A DNA stretch of 64,000 bases from an uncultured Oscillospiraceae bacterium. Lineage in GTDB: Bacteria; Bacillota; Clostridia; Oscillospirales; Oscillospiraceae. The notes below the pieces were generated by a model. That model was not told where the DNA came from. It did not search any database and saw only the letters and a program-made list of their open reading frames with translations. The translations under genes were made by a program, and so were the position numbers. The stretch covers positions 1-64,000 of the forward strand of contig CAKTIM010000010.1 of the NCBI GenBank assembly GCA_934565795.1, written 5' to 3'. Of this stretch, positions 7,870 to 15,137 are shown in pieces (position 1 is the stretch's first letter; the number at the start of each line of letters is the position of its first letter).

Positions 7870-9021
7870 ATGGCAACACAGATCACCAATTACCAATGCC
7901 CTGCCTGTACGGGACCGCTCCATTTTGTCGGATCGTCCGGGCGGCTGGAGTGCGACTACTGCGGCTCAGGCTTCGATACCGCAGAAATTGAAGCGTTCTA
8001 CGCGGAAAAAGAAGCGAAAGCAGCGCAGAAACAGGAAAAAACAGAAGCGACTCAAGAAACTGCCGAAGCGGAAGAACAAAAGGCCGCCACAGACGGCTCT
8101 GACTGGGATGCTTCCGGCCTAAGCGAGGACTGGGGCGTAGACGCAAGCAGCATGAAAGCATACTGCTGCCCGTCGTGCGGCGCGGAACTGCTCTGCGACG
8201 CGACCACTGCAGCCACGTCCTGCCCATACTGCGGAAATCCGTCGGTGATTCCGGGGCAGTTCGCCGGCATTTTGAAGCCCGACTTTGTGCTTCCCTTCAA
8301 GCTGAGCAAGGAGGACGCCATCAAGGCGCTGAAGAAGCATTATCTCAAAAAGCCCCTGCTGCCGTTGACCTTCTCCAAAGCCAACCATCTGGAGGAGATC
8401 AAGGGTGTGTATGTACCCTTTTGGATGTACGACGGCGAGGCCAGCGGAAGCGCACAGTTCCATGCCACTACTGTACATAAGTACACCTCGGGAGATTATG
8501 AGGTCACAGAGACAAGCCACTACGATGTACGCCGCGCCGGTTCCATTGACTTTGAAAAAATCCCGGTGGACGCGTCGAGCAAAATGCCGGATGATTACAT
8601 GGACTCCATCGAACCGTATGACTATGCAGATCTCAAGCCGTTTTCCACGGCGTATTTGCCCGGATTTCTGGCGGACAAATATGATGTGCGCATTGAAGAT
8701 AGCCGGGAGCGGGCAGATAAGCGCTGCACAGGCTCGCTGATCGCAGCCTTGCAGAGCACGGTAACCGGCTACGCCTCCTGCAATGAAACAAGCCGAAGCA
8801 TTTCTTTGAAACGAGGCAAGGTGCATTACGCACTGCTTCCCGTCTGGATCTTGAACACACGATGGGAGGGCAAGGACTTCCTCTTTGCAATGAACGGTCA
8901 GACGGGTAAGCTGGTAGGCAACCTTCCCGTCAGCACGAAGCGGGTTGTCGGTCTGTTCGCAGCGATCGCGGCGCCGCTCATTGCCATCAGCGTGACTGCG
9001 CTGCTGCTTTTGGCGCGCTAG
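7870..9021 (+). CDS. TFIIB-type double zinc-ribbon membrane protein
   Basis: 383 residues. Two zinc ribbons lie at the N terminus: CPACTGPLHF with CDYCG (residues 10-35) and CCPSCGAEL with CPYCGNPS (about 99-125). They are separated by a charged Glu/Lys/Gln coil. A large conserved domain follows (FVLPFKLSKEDAIKALKKHY, then GVYVPFWMYDG), and the C terminus is one membrane helix (LFAAIAAPLIAISVTALLLLA). Proteins of this design are common in Clostridia beside TPM-domain genes, and one follows here after 13 bases. Despite the TFIIB label there is no sign of a transcription role. The start follows GGAAACGAGGA. Confidence 0.7.
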   Translation: MATQITNYQCPACTGPLHFVGSSGRLECDYCGSGFDTAEIEAFYAEKEAKAAQKQEKTEATQETAEAEEQKAATDGSDWDASGLSEDWGVDASSMKAYCCPSCGAELLCDATTAATSCPYCGNPSVIPGQFAGILKPDFVLPFKLSKEDAIKALKKHYLKKPLLPLTFSKANHLEEIKGVYVPFWMYDGEASGSAQFHATTVHKYTSGDYEVTETSHYDVRRAGSIDFEKIPVDASSKMPDDYMDSIEPYDYADLKPFSTAYLPGFLADKYDVRIEDSRERADKRCTGSLIAALQSTVTGYASCNETSRSISLKRGKVHYALLPVWILNTRWEGKDFLFAMNGQTGKLVGNLPVSTKRVVGLFAAIAAPLIAISVTALLLLAR

Positions 9022-9034
9022 GGAGGAAGGAGAA

Positions 9035-9826
9035 ATGAAAAAAAGAATTTGCTGTCTCCTGTTGGCGTTTATTTTGACGCTTGTATTCTGCGTGAGTGTA
9101 GCTGCAGCTGAGGAGGCGGGCGCACAGCTTCACTATGTGACGGACGCGGCCGGACTTCTCAGCCAAAACGAAAATATGCTACTGGAAAAGATGGCGGAAA
9201 GCGTCTCTCAAAAATATGGTGTCGGCGTTTACATCGTAACCGTGGAGGACTATCGGGACTTCCATTCTGAAGGTGTCTATAAGGCAACCTATACCATCTA
9301 CCATGAATACACCATGGGCGAAGGACCGAACCGCGACGGGATCATGCTCCTGCTCAGCATGGATGATCGCGACTGGGCAATGTTCTGCTACGGCTCACGC
9401 TGCGAGTATGCGTTCAACAGTTATGGTCAGGAGAAGCTGGAAAAGGTCTTCCTCGACAATTTCGGCGAGAATGACTGGTATGGCGGTTTTGAGGATTATG
9501 TCAAAGAATGCAATGTCTATCTCGAAAAGGCCGCAGCCGGAAAGCCCGTCCGGGCAAGCTTGTTCTTTCCGATTCTTATTGTGATCGGTCTTTCCCTGCT
9601 GGCAGCAACCGTGATTGTCACTGTGATATGGGAGAAAATGGGCAAAGTGTCGGAAAAAGCAACCGCGAACGACTACGTCTCCGCGGGACTCCGGCTTACG
9701 GAGCAAACAGATCGTTTTACCCATAAGACGACCTCCAGCCGGAAAATCGAGCGCAGCTCTTCCAGCGATGGAAGCAGCCACAGCGAATCTGGCGGCGGCG
9801 GTTCCGGCCGAAGCGGAAAATTCTGA
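9035..9826 (+). CDS. TPM domain membrane protein
   Basis: 263 residues: a signal peptide (residues 1-25, ending VAAAEE), a TPM domain (about 32-165, with YVTDAAGLLSQNE, VGVYIVTVEDY and RDGIMLLLSMDDRDW), one membrane helix (LFFPILIVIGLSLLAATVIVTVIW) and a low-complexity Ser tail ending SGGGGSGRSGKF. TPM proteins include plant photosystem repair factors and bacterial envelope proteins; some have acid phosphatase activity. The Gly-rich C terminus is a common feature of the bacterial members. It is coupled to the zinc-ribbon gene upstream, and the two products probably act together at the membrane. Confidence 0.8.
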   Translation: MKKRICCLLLAFILTLVFCVSVAAAEEAGAQLHYVTDAAGLLSQNENMLLEKMAESVSQKYGVGVYIVTVEDYRDFHSEGVYKATYTIYHEYTMGEGPNRDGIMLLLSMDDRDWAMFCYGSRCEYAFNSYGQEKLEKVFLDNFGENDWYGGFEDYVKECNVYLEKAAAGKPVRASLFFPILIVIGLSLLAATVIVTVIWEKMGKVSEKATANDYVSAGLRLTEQTDRFTHKTTSSRKIERSSSSDGSSHSESGGGGSGRSGKF

Positions 9827-9842
9827 TCTGAAAGGAGCGGCT

Positions 9843-11099
9843 ATGAAAACAGCACACAAACAAGCACTCGTGCTACTGCTGGCACTGGCTCTGCTGCTGT
9901 TGCTTTGTTCCTGTGCGCAGAAGACGCAAACGGAGTCGGACGAACCCCAAAAGAGCACTGATGAGGTTGACTTTCCCACAAAGATCAATAAAAAAACGCC
10001 AGAGAGGCAGCCAGAAGAAGCGACATCGCAGAGCGACATGAGCAATCGCACGTCGCGAAATGAAGCCGTGGACACACAGCCGGCGCAACACGGGTTTTCA
10101 CAGGAGGCGGAGACCTCGCTTGGATGGCTGCGGGACAGAATCGACTTTCCAATGACCATGTTTGGCGCGGCCTATCTCGGTTATGTCGGCGGCCTGTTTG
10201 AGGAGGGCCTCGAGGTGGGCTTCCCCGCATGGCTGTGGGAAACCAATGAGGCCATGCTCATTGAATACCCCTTTATCGCGGAGATTGACGAGGATCACAT
10301 TATCGGCGGCGCGGGGCATCTGTATTGCATCGTGCCGGTCGATGAGAACGCGACGGTTGCAATCAACCGTGTCCAGTGGAACGAAAAAACACAGACCGAC
10401 GAGGTCACGGAGGTGCTCTACCGGTCGGAAAGCGGCGAGCCGGTGCTGCTCTTTGCGAATCTCGACGGCGTTGCATATGAGGCCGACACCCAGGTCTTCA
10501 TCACTGACAACAACGGGAATACCTGCGAATGGTATCCCTCGCTTGATGCGATGAGCTATCTTGCGCCGTGTATATCGGAAGCTGGAGACTATCTTTCGTT
10601 TGACTTTACGGAATATGCCTGGTACAACGCCCCGGCCGAGTTTTCCGCGTGGCTTGCCGACGGCTGGAGCGGCATGACCGCGCTCGGTCTTGCCGGATCG
10701 CAGCGTGACGGCATGGGCTGGATCACAGAAACCATGGTGGGGGAAACCAGCCGCTATGCCTATTTCTCGCTGCGCTTCTATCCTGAGGATGAGACGGGCG
10801 GTACGGTCGATCTGAATTGGGTATACGAAAACAGCGACGAATTTGAGGAGATGTGGAGCGGTTTCTGGACGATTCAGACCATCCAGGACGGGCCGAGCTA
10901 TGTGACACTCAGCTTGTCGCTTGTGGGCGGTAAAAACTATGGCGTCACGGACGGCCCGATGTATCTGTGTGAGACGTATCCCCTCCTGATCAGCCCGAGC
11001 GGCACAGAGCTGCTGGTCGGCGTGGGTGAGAGCGGCATTTGCCTGCCGTTCATGTCGCAAAGCACAACGGCGTGCGTGCTGATGCAGGCCGTAGGATAG
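9843..11099 (+). CDS. Secreted lipoprotein, Trp/acid-rich
   Basis: 418 residues, start at 9843 behind GAAAGGAG. The signal peptide LLLALALLLLLCSC ends in a lipobox-like LCSC, so the protein is probably lipid-anchored. A polar, disordered linker follows (residues 25-90, many Gln, Glu, Thr). The mature domain has FPAWLWETNEAMLIEYPFIAEIDEDH, which resembles hypothetical clostridial lipoproteins, and two related-looking beta-rich segments. No enzyme motif. It closes the accessory cluster; sequence quality and base composition change just after it. Confidence 0.6.
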   Translation: MKTAHKQALVLLLALALLLLLCSCAQKTQTESDEPQKSTDEVDFPTKINKKTPERQPEEATSQSDMSNRTSRNEAVDTQPAQHGFSQEAETSLGWLRDRIDFPMTMFGAAYLGYVGGLFEEGLEVGFPAWLWETNEAMLIEYPFIAEIDEDHIIGGAGHLYCIVPVDENATVAINRVQWNEKTQTDEVTEVLYRSESGEPVLLFANLDGVAYEADTQVFITDNNGNTCEWYPSLDAMSYLAPCISEAGDYLSFDFTEYAWYNAPAEFSAWLADGWSGMTALGLAGSQRDGMGWITETMVGETSRYAYFSLRFYPEDETGGTVDLNWVYENSDEFEEMWSGFWTIQTIQDGPSYVTLSLSLVGGKNYGVTDGPMYLCETYPLLISPSGTELLVGVGESGICLPFMSQSTTACVLMQAVG

Positions 11100-11318
11100 A
11101 AGGCGTGCAGGGAGCAAACTGCTTTGAGGTTTGCATTCACAACTTCTGTTTGATAGCAATCTACCGTCCAAGTCCATGTCCGAGGCAATGACCTGTTCGG
11201 CTCACAGTACCGGGGAAAGAGATTATGTAATGGTATGGCAACAGAAATAGACAATTTCAGTTTGTATAGCATAGCACAGCTATATTTTTTCCTAAATAGT
11301 AGTTCAATCGGTAATAGT
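11100..11318. other. Intergenic stretch with no recognised feature
   Basis: About 220 bases between the last lipoprotein gene and the phased repeats. I see no start with a ribosome binding site, no hairpin with a U-run and no repeat. It marks the transition from GC-rich to AT-rich sequence. Confidence 0.5.
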
Positions 11319-11391
11319 TGCACCTCCTAAAGCCGTGGTTGCACCCCCTTAAAATCAAAATGCACCCCCTCTGAACCGAAGTTGCACCCCC
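11319..11391 (+). repeat. Four phased TGCACCCCC repeats
   Basis: TGCACCTCC at 11319 is followed by TGCACCCCC at 11340, 11361 and 11383. The starts are 21, 21 and 22 bases apart, two helical turns, so all would face the same side of the DNA. The pattern suits binding sites for an oligomeric protein. It also resembles the repeated ends of IS21-type elements, in which case it is the end of a lost insertion. No transposase gene is nearby. Confidence 0.6.
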
Positions 11392-11425
11392 ATAAAATAG
11401 TTTCTATTAAAATTAGAGTTATTTG

Positions 11426-11465
11426 CCAATAGAAATACCCCGCTTCGGCGGGGTATTTCTATTGG
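11426..11465. repeat. Perfect 18-bp inverted repeat with TTCG loop
   Basis: CCAATAGAAATACCCCGC is followed by TTCG and its exact reverse complement. The right arm is also the first part of each tandem repeat unit that follows. It could fold as a very stable hairpin on either strand, but has no U-run. Confidence 0.7.
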
Positions 11466-11576
11466 TGGAATAAAGACAGGGGGAATCGAACCGATTCAAT
11501 CAGAGCGCCAGTGGCGCTCTGGTGCATTTCGGCTCGACGAAATGCACACAATAATGTCCTCGATTCCCCTCGGCTC
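11441..11576. repeat. Multi-hairpin direct repeat, copy 1
   Basis: First of two near-identical tandem units. An outer stem (GGGGAATCGA 11480-11489 with TCGATTCCCC 11560-11569) encloses two perfect hairpins: AGAGCGCC/GGCGCTCT (11502-11520) and GTGCATTTCG/CGAAATGCAC (11522-11547). The fold is therefore branched like a three-way junction. Minus-strand GGTTCGATTCC resembles a tRNA T-arm, but no tRNA is present. It looks like a non-coding dispersed element. Confidence 0.65.
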
Positions 11577-11582
11577 TACGTC

Positions 11583-11719
11583 CGCTTCGGCGGGGTATTT
11601 CTATTGGTGGAATTAAAGGCAGGGGGAATCGAACCGATTCAATCAGAGCGCCGGTGGCGCTCTGGTGCATTTCGGCTCGACGAAATGCACACAATGATGT
11701 CCTCGATTCCCCTCGGCTC
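11583..11719. repeat. Multi-hairpin direct repeat, copy 2
   Basis: Second copy, starting 142 bases after the first, with only a few substitutions and one inserted base. The differences (agt to ggt in the loop of the first hairpin) leave every stem intact. Open frames run across both copies, but they are a by-product of the repeat. Confidence 0.65.
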
Positions 11720-11755
11720 CACCGTAATTTTGATGGAAACACGGTGGACTTTTTT
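11718..11755 (+). terminator. Rho-independent terminator-like hairpin
   Basis: TCCACCGT (11718-11725) pairs with ACGGTGGA (11741-11748) and is followed by a T-run. A closely related hairpin follows the kinase gene at 12701-12736, so the gene between is bracketed by similar sequences. Confidence 0.5.
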
Positions 11756-11765
11756 ATATTATATA

Positions 11766-11794
11766 TTGTTTAATAGGCTGCATTATGGTAAAAT
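11766..11794 (+). promoter_or_regulatory. Promoter of the attenuator-kinase unit
   Basis: TTGTTT (11766-11771), a 17-base spacer and TAAAAT (11789-11794). Transcription would begin near 11801, just upstream of the leader peptide ribosome binding site. Confidence 0.5.
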
Positions 11795-11826
11795 GATTTC
11801 TACAGATCGGAATTTGCGGAGGTGAA

Positions 11827-11865
11827 ATGAATATGATGATGTTCTTAAAATTAAGAAATATCTGA
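11827..11865 (+). CDS. Putative 12-residue leader peptide
   Basis: GGAGGTGA at 11818-11825 precedes an ATG that opens a 12-codon frame, MNMMMFLKLRNI, ending in TGA at 11863. The frame is followed at once by mutually exclusive stems and then by the kinase gene. Short translated leaders in this position control many inducible Gram-positive antibiotic-resistance genes by ribosome stalling. The peptide itself matches no leader that I recognise. Translation is inferred from the site and the layout only. Confidence 0.45.
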   Translation: MNMMMFLKLRNI

Positions 11866-11867
11866 GT

Positions 11868-11922
11868 ACATAGAACTATGTTAAATAGTTTTATGTATAG
11901 GCAAACACTAAAAACTATTTAA
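11868..11922 (+). promoter_or_regulatory. Attenuator with mutually exclusive stems
   Basis: Segment 1 (ACATAGAACTA, 11868-11878) can pair with segment 2 (TAGTTTTATGT, 11886-11896), with one G-U pair. Segment 2 extended leftwards (TTAAATAGTTTT, 11881-11892) can instead pair perfectly over 12 bases with segment 3 (AAAACTATTTAA, 11911-11922). Segment 3 ends two bases before the kinase ribosome binding site (GAGGGA, 11925-11930). Because segments 1:2 and 2:3 exclude each other, translation of the leader could switch the kinase on or off. There is no U-run after 2:3, so control of translation is more likely than termination. Confidence 0.5.
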
Positions 11923-11937
11923 TAGAGGGATTATACA

Positions 11938-12582
11938 ATGATATTTCAAGATAATGTAATCAAAGAGTACTTAAAAAACGTTTATTTTATAACAGGAACC
12001 CCCTGCGGAGGAAAGACAACCATTTCACATGCATTAGCAGAAAAATATGGATTAGAATTATTTGATGCGGATGAGAGATTTGATGAGCACAGAAAAATAT
12101 CAGATCCATTATTTCAGCCTGCTATGAATACTCATTTTAAAAGTGCCGATGAATTTTTTGGAAGAACAGTTGAAGAATATAAGAATTGGTTGTTGAGTAA
12201 TACTCGGGAACAGTTAGAGTTTGTCCTTCTTGATTTGATTCGCTTATCAAAAAATAAGAAGGTTTTGTGCGATTGTCATCTTACAGTTGATCAAGCTCTT
12301 ACTTTTTCTGAACCCGCGAGAGTTGTTTTTCTCATAAAAGATCCATCTAATCTTGTTGATGAATATAGTAATCGACCAGATCATCAGGGATTTTCTCAGT
12401 ACCTAAATTCGGCGACTGATATAGAAAAAGCGAAACAAACTGTGAATACTACATTATATGAACTCCATGTAAATCGTATAGAGGAGATTAAAAGAAGTTC
12501 TTTCTTTTGGATAGAGAAAACTGCGGATAGTACAGTTGAGGGCACATTAACTTGTGTTGAAAAGTATTTAGGCCTAATGTAG
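11938..12582 (+). CDS. P-loop nucleotide-binding kinase-like protein
   Basis: 214 residues with a Walker A motif GTPCGGKT (residues 20-27), followed by LELFDADERFDEH, where the acidic residues could bind metal or substrate. A conserved VLCDCHLT and FLIKDPSNLVDEY lie further on. The fold is that of small-molecule or shikimate-type kinases, but the substrate is unknown. The gene is clearly more AT-rich than the genes before it and is flanked by related hairpins, which suggests acquisition. A promoter, leader peptide and attenuator lie upstream, an arrangement typical of inducible resistance genes; a role as an antibiotic phosphotransferase is a guess from that context only. Confidence 0.6.
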   Translation: MIFQDNVIKEYLKNVYFITGTPCGGKTTISHALAEKYGLELFDADERFDEHRKISDPLFQPAMNTHFKSADEFFGRTVEEYKNWLLSNTREQLEFVLLDLIRLSKNKKVLCDCHLTVDQALTFSEPARVVFLIKDPSNLVDEYSNRPDHQGFSQYLNSATDIEKAKQTVNTTLYELHVNRIEEIKRSSFFWIEKTADSTVEGTLTCVEKYLGLM

Positions 12583-12700
12583 TTGAAGAACGACATTTGA
12601 CTGTTGCGCATTTTGCTCAATGAATTGGTGCCACAAATTGAGAAGTACTCTTAATTTGTGACATCTTATCATTCTTCAGAATTACAGTTCTCCACCATAA

Positions 12701-12736
12701 GTCCACCGTAATTTAGATAGATTACGTTGGACTTTT
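12701..12736 (+). terminator. Terminator-like hairpin after the kinase gene
   Basis: GTCCACCGTAAT (12701-12712) pairs with ATTACGTTGGAC (12721-12732) with one mismatch, followed by TTTT. The sequence closely matches the hairpin at 11718-11755, including TCCACCGTAATTT and TGGACTTTT. Confidence 0.5.
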
Positions 12737-12785
12737 ATGTTATAATGTATTTGCTAAATAACTGTAAGTGTATTGGAGGCAGAAC

Positions 12786-13130
12786 ATGGAAAGAAAGTAT
12801 CCTGCTAAAATGTTTTGGTTCTTTGTTCTTACCAATTTTTTGTTTCACTTCTTCTATCTTTCAATTTCTGGAATAATCCTTTGTATTGTTGGAATTTGGG
12901 TAAAATGTTGCCTGTGGGTTGGGCTTGCTGTCCTCGGTTTGGATATGATTCTCTCGTTTTTTGAACAGCTGCGCATCCGAAGGGTCACTGTGATCCCCAG
13001 TGATAACCCTGAGTTTAATGAATTAATGGACGCATTCTGCGGTGCGGATAGCCTTAAAGCAGTAAAAAGGATTGTGGACGAAAAAGCCGCAACTTTTCCA
13101 TCTGCTGAAGCACAAGAAGAGGAAAAATAA
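12786..13130 (+). CDS. Small membrane protein, unknown
   Basis: 114 residues, start at 12786 behind TTGGAGG. Two hydrophobic segments (residues about 10-33 and 36-56, rich in Phe and Leu) are followed by a soluble C-terminal half with an acidic tail EAQEEEK. The family is not recognised. It is spaced 21 bases from the next membrane gene and probably forms a pair with it. A TATAAT box lies about 40 bases before the start. It sits inside the AT-rich acquired stretch. Confidence 0.5.
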   Translation: MERKYPAKMFWFFVLTNFLFHFFYLSISGIILCIVGIWVKCCLWVGLAVLGLDMILSFFEQLRIRRVTVIPSDNPEFNELMDAFCGADSLKAVKRIVDEKAATFPSAEAQEEEK

Positions 13131-13151
13131 ATTGGGAGTTGAAAATTTTGT

Positions 13152-13660
13152 ATGGGTACGATAAAGGAAATCCTGCATGAAAAAAGGAGATCAACAGAAG
13201 AACATATCAGACAGCTCCAGCGGGAGGGAAAGCAAGGTGTCCGCTATACAGCTATGATGCCGGATATTCCATTTCTGGTGTTCGGGCTGTTAAGTGATAT
13301 TGGCTGGATAATGCATCTTGCAGCGGGCATTGCTTACTTTTGCAGGAATGGGCTTCACCATGTGTCAGACTACATAGCGCTTGTTGCGCTGGCTGCTGTT
13401 ATATTTGGCGTTGCCTATATCATTTACCTGAACAAAATACACGAAAAGGAAATTGCCACAAGGCTTCAGAAGAATTTAGGCTTTGGTCTGACTGCCTATT
13501 CTGGATTGGCAGGGGCGGCTATTGGAATATTTCAGATCGTGATATATACAAGTGCTCCATCAGAGCTTGTGTGGATGCAATTGGCGGATTTTTAAATTTT
13601 GCTTCGGGATTGCCAATTTATCTCTCATTCAAAAAAGGAATTTTCTATGGTGTAAAATAG
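13152..13660 (+). pseudogene. Membrane protein gene with a 3' frameshift
   Basis: The first frame gives 147 residues (13152-13595): a charged N-terminal helix (LHEKRRSTEEHIRQLQREGKQ cut short by Gly) and three or four membrane segments, ending in an abrupt SAPSELVWMQLADF. From about 13550 another frame continues as CVDAIGGFLNFASGLP and YLSFKKGIFYGVK to a stop at 13660, which reads as the natural amphipathic and basic C terminus. A single-base change near 13545-13560 would restore one protein of about 169 residues. The family is unknown. A sequencing error is an alternative explanation. Confidence 0.5.
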
Positions 13661-13741
13661 CGGTCACACTCTGCGCGATACATATATAGATTGCTCGGAA
13701 GGCTGCCGCAGCAGATAAAATCAACATTTGGAGGATAGGAT

Positions 13742-14176
13742 ATGGTGCGAGGGGCGGGAAAACAGGATTTAGGTGTTTTGGCAAATTTGGCAGTACAAAT
13801 GTGGGATGAAAATTCTGTCAGCGAGTTGATTGCCGAATTTTCAGAAATGATTTCTAAAGGCAAATCCCAATTCTTTTTGAAAAATGAAAATGATATACCG
13901 ATTGGCTTTGCCCAGTGCCAGCTACGATATGACTATGTGGAGGGAACAAAAACCAGTCCTGTCGGTTACTTAGAGGGAATTTACATAAAGGATGGTTATC
14001 GCAGGAAGGGGTATGCAAAAGAGCTTTTAACGGAATGTGAGTCATGGGCAAGAAGCAATGGCTGTCGGGAGTTCGCCAGTGATTGCGAAATAGATAATAC
14101 GGCCAGCCTTCACTTCCACAAAGCTATGAATTTTACAGAAGCAAACAGAAATATCTGTTTTATGAAAACCCTGTAA
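13742..14176 (+). CDS. AAC(6')-like aminoglycoside N-acetyltransferase
   Basis: 144 residues of the GNAT fold. The acetyl-CoA loop is YIKDGYRRKGYAKELL (about residues 82-97). The C-terminal block NGCREFASDCEIDNTASLHFH and EANRNICFMKTL is the signature of aminoglycoside 6'-N-acetyltransferases, which acetylate the 6' amino group of drugs such as kanamycin or tobramycin using acetyl-CoA. Length is usual for the family. The start follows GGAGG. A chromosomal copy in an acquired patch may or may not confer resistance. Divergence from characterised enzymes cannot be judged here. Confidence 0.75.
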   Translation: MVRGAGKQDLGVLANLAVQMWDENSVSELIAEFSEMISKGKSQFFLKNENDIPIGFAQCQLRYDYVEGTKTSPVGYLEGIYIKDGYRRKGYAKELLTECESWARSNGCREFASDCEIDNTASLHFHKAMNFTEANRNICFMKTL

Positions 14177-14226
14177 AATTCCAATTGTGCAAATCTAGCG
14201 TATTATTTGAATTTTGGAGCGCACAA

Positions 14227-14505
14227 ATGAAAGTACGAATTAAGGTAGTTGCTGGAGCAAATGAAGTACAGTGGTTATATTCTCAGGATTGGGTATATCA
14301 TGATTACGGTAATTGTAAAAGGCATTTGCAAATTATCTTTCCGTATAAGGATGGAATGAAGAATGAAGAAAAATATCCTCTTATTTTATTCATTCCTGGT
14401 TCAGCTTGGCATAAACAAGAGATGTATAATGATATTCCACAGTATGCAACTTTGGCAAAGCGAGGGTATGTAGTGGCGGTAATGGAGTATGGAGTTGTTA
14501 AATGA
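14227..14505 (+). pseudogene. Truncated alpha/beta hydrolase
   Basis: Only the first 92 residues of an esterase-like protein remain: an N-terminal beta-sheet region, then KYPLILFIPGSAWHKQEMYN (oxyanion region) and YATLAKRGYVVAVMEY. In intact relatives this strand leads to an Arg-Glu-Ser motif, then the nucleophile and the His. Here the frame ends four residues later (GVVK) and its stop overlaps the next ATG by four bases. No Ser nucleophile or catalytic His is present, so the product should be inactive. A deletion joined this fragment to the acetyltransferase gene. Confidence 0.6.
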
Positions 14506-15137
14506 TGATAATCAGAAACGAAGAAGAGAAAGACTTCCGTGCTGTGGAAGAAATGACGAAAAAGGCTTTCTGGAATGTCCACGTTCCGGGATGCAATGAG
14601 CACTACCTGGCGCATGTACTGAGAGGTCACACTGATTTTGTTCCAGAGCTTGACTTTGTTGCAGAAGAGGATGGAAAAATCATAGGCAATATCATGTACA
14701 CGAAATGCAGGCTGGTGGATGGACAGGGAAATGAAAAGAATGCATTGACCTTCGGCCCGCTGAGCATCCATCCTGACTATCAGCGCAAAGGGTATGGAAA
14801 GCAGCTCCAGCTTCATTCCTTTCAGCGGGCAAAGGAGCTGGGGTTCGATACGATCGTGATTTTTGGCAATCCGGAAAACTACGTGGGAACTGGATTTAAA
14901 AATGGCAAGCACTTTCAGGTAGGCCTTGGGGGCACCTATCCCGTTGCGTTGCTTGTAAAGGAGCTGAACGACGGCGTTCTGAGCGGCAGGGAATGGAGCT
15001 ACATAGAAAGCCCTGCCTATGAAATCAATGAGGCGGATGCAGAGGCGTTTGACAAGGACTTCGAGCAGATGGAGAAAGCATATCAGCCAAGTCAGGAGCT
15101 TTTTTACATTTACAGCAGGTCTGCTGTTGTACGCTGA
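14502..15137 (+). CDS. GNAT N-acetyltransferase (YhbS-like)
   Basis: 211 residues. The N-terminal 150 residues form a GNAT domain with the acetyl-CoA binding loop at LSIHPDYQRKGYGKQLQ (about residues 87-103) and IVIFGNPENYVGTGF, a block that marks the YhbS/COG3153 group. The C-terminal 60 residues are an acidic extension ending in FYIYSRSAVVR. The substrate is unknown. Its start overlaps the stop of the truncated hydrolase, so it is read from whatever transcript covers that remnant. Base composition returns toward that of the host here. Confidence 0.7.
   Translation: MMIIRNEEEKDFRAVEEMTKKAFWNVHVPGCNEHYLAHVLRGHTDFVPELDFVAEEDGKIIGNIMYTKCRLVDGQGNEKNALTFGPLSIHPDYQRKGYGKQLQLHSFQRAKELGFDTIVIFGNPENYVGTGFKNGKHFQVGLGGTYPVALLVKELNDGVLSGREWSYIESPAYEINEADAEAFDKDFEQMEKAYQPSQELFYIYSRSAVVR

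Noticed and set aside
11319..11391. Possible CRISPR array
   Set aside because: The repeated unit is only nine bases and the spacing about 12 bases; no cas gene is nearby.
11478..11492. tRNA T-arm-like sequence on the minus strand of the repeats
   Set aside because: No anticodon or D arm can be formed around it, so there is no tRNA gene.
11500..11742. Minus-strand frame of 80 codons and plus-strand frame 11511-11825 across the tandem repeats
   Set aside because: Both read through repeat units and hairpins, have no ribosome binding site, and exist only because the repeat length keeps a frame open.
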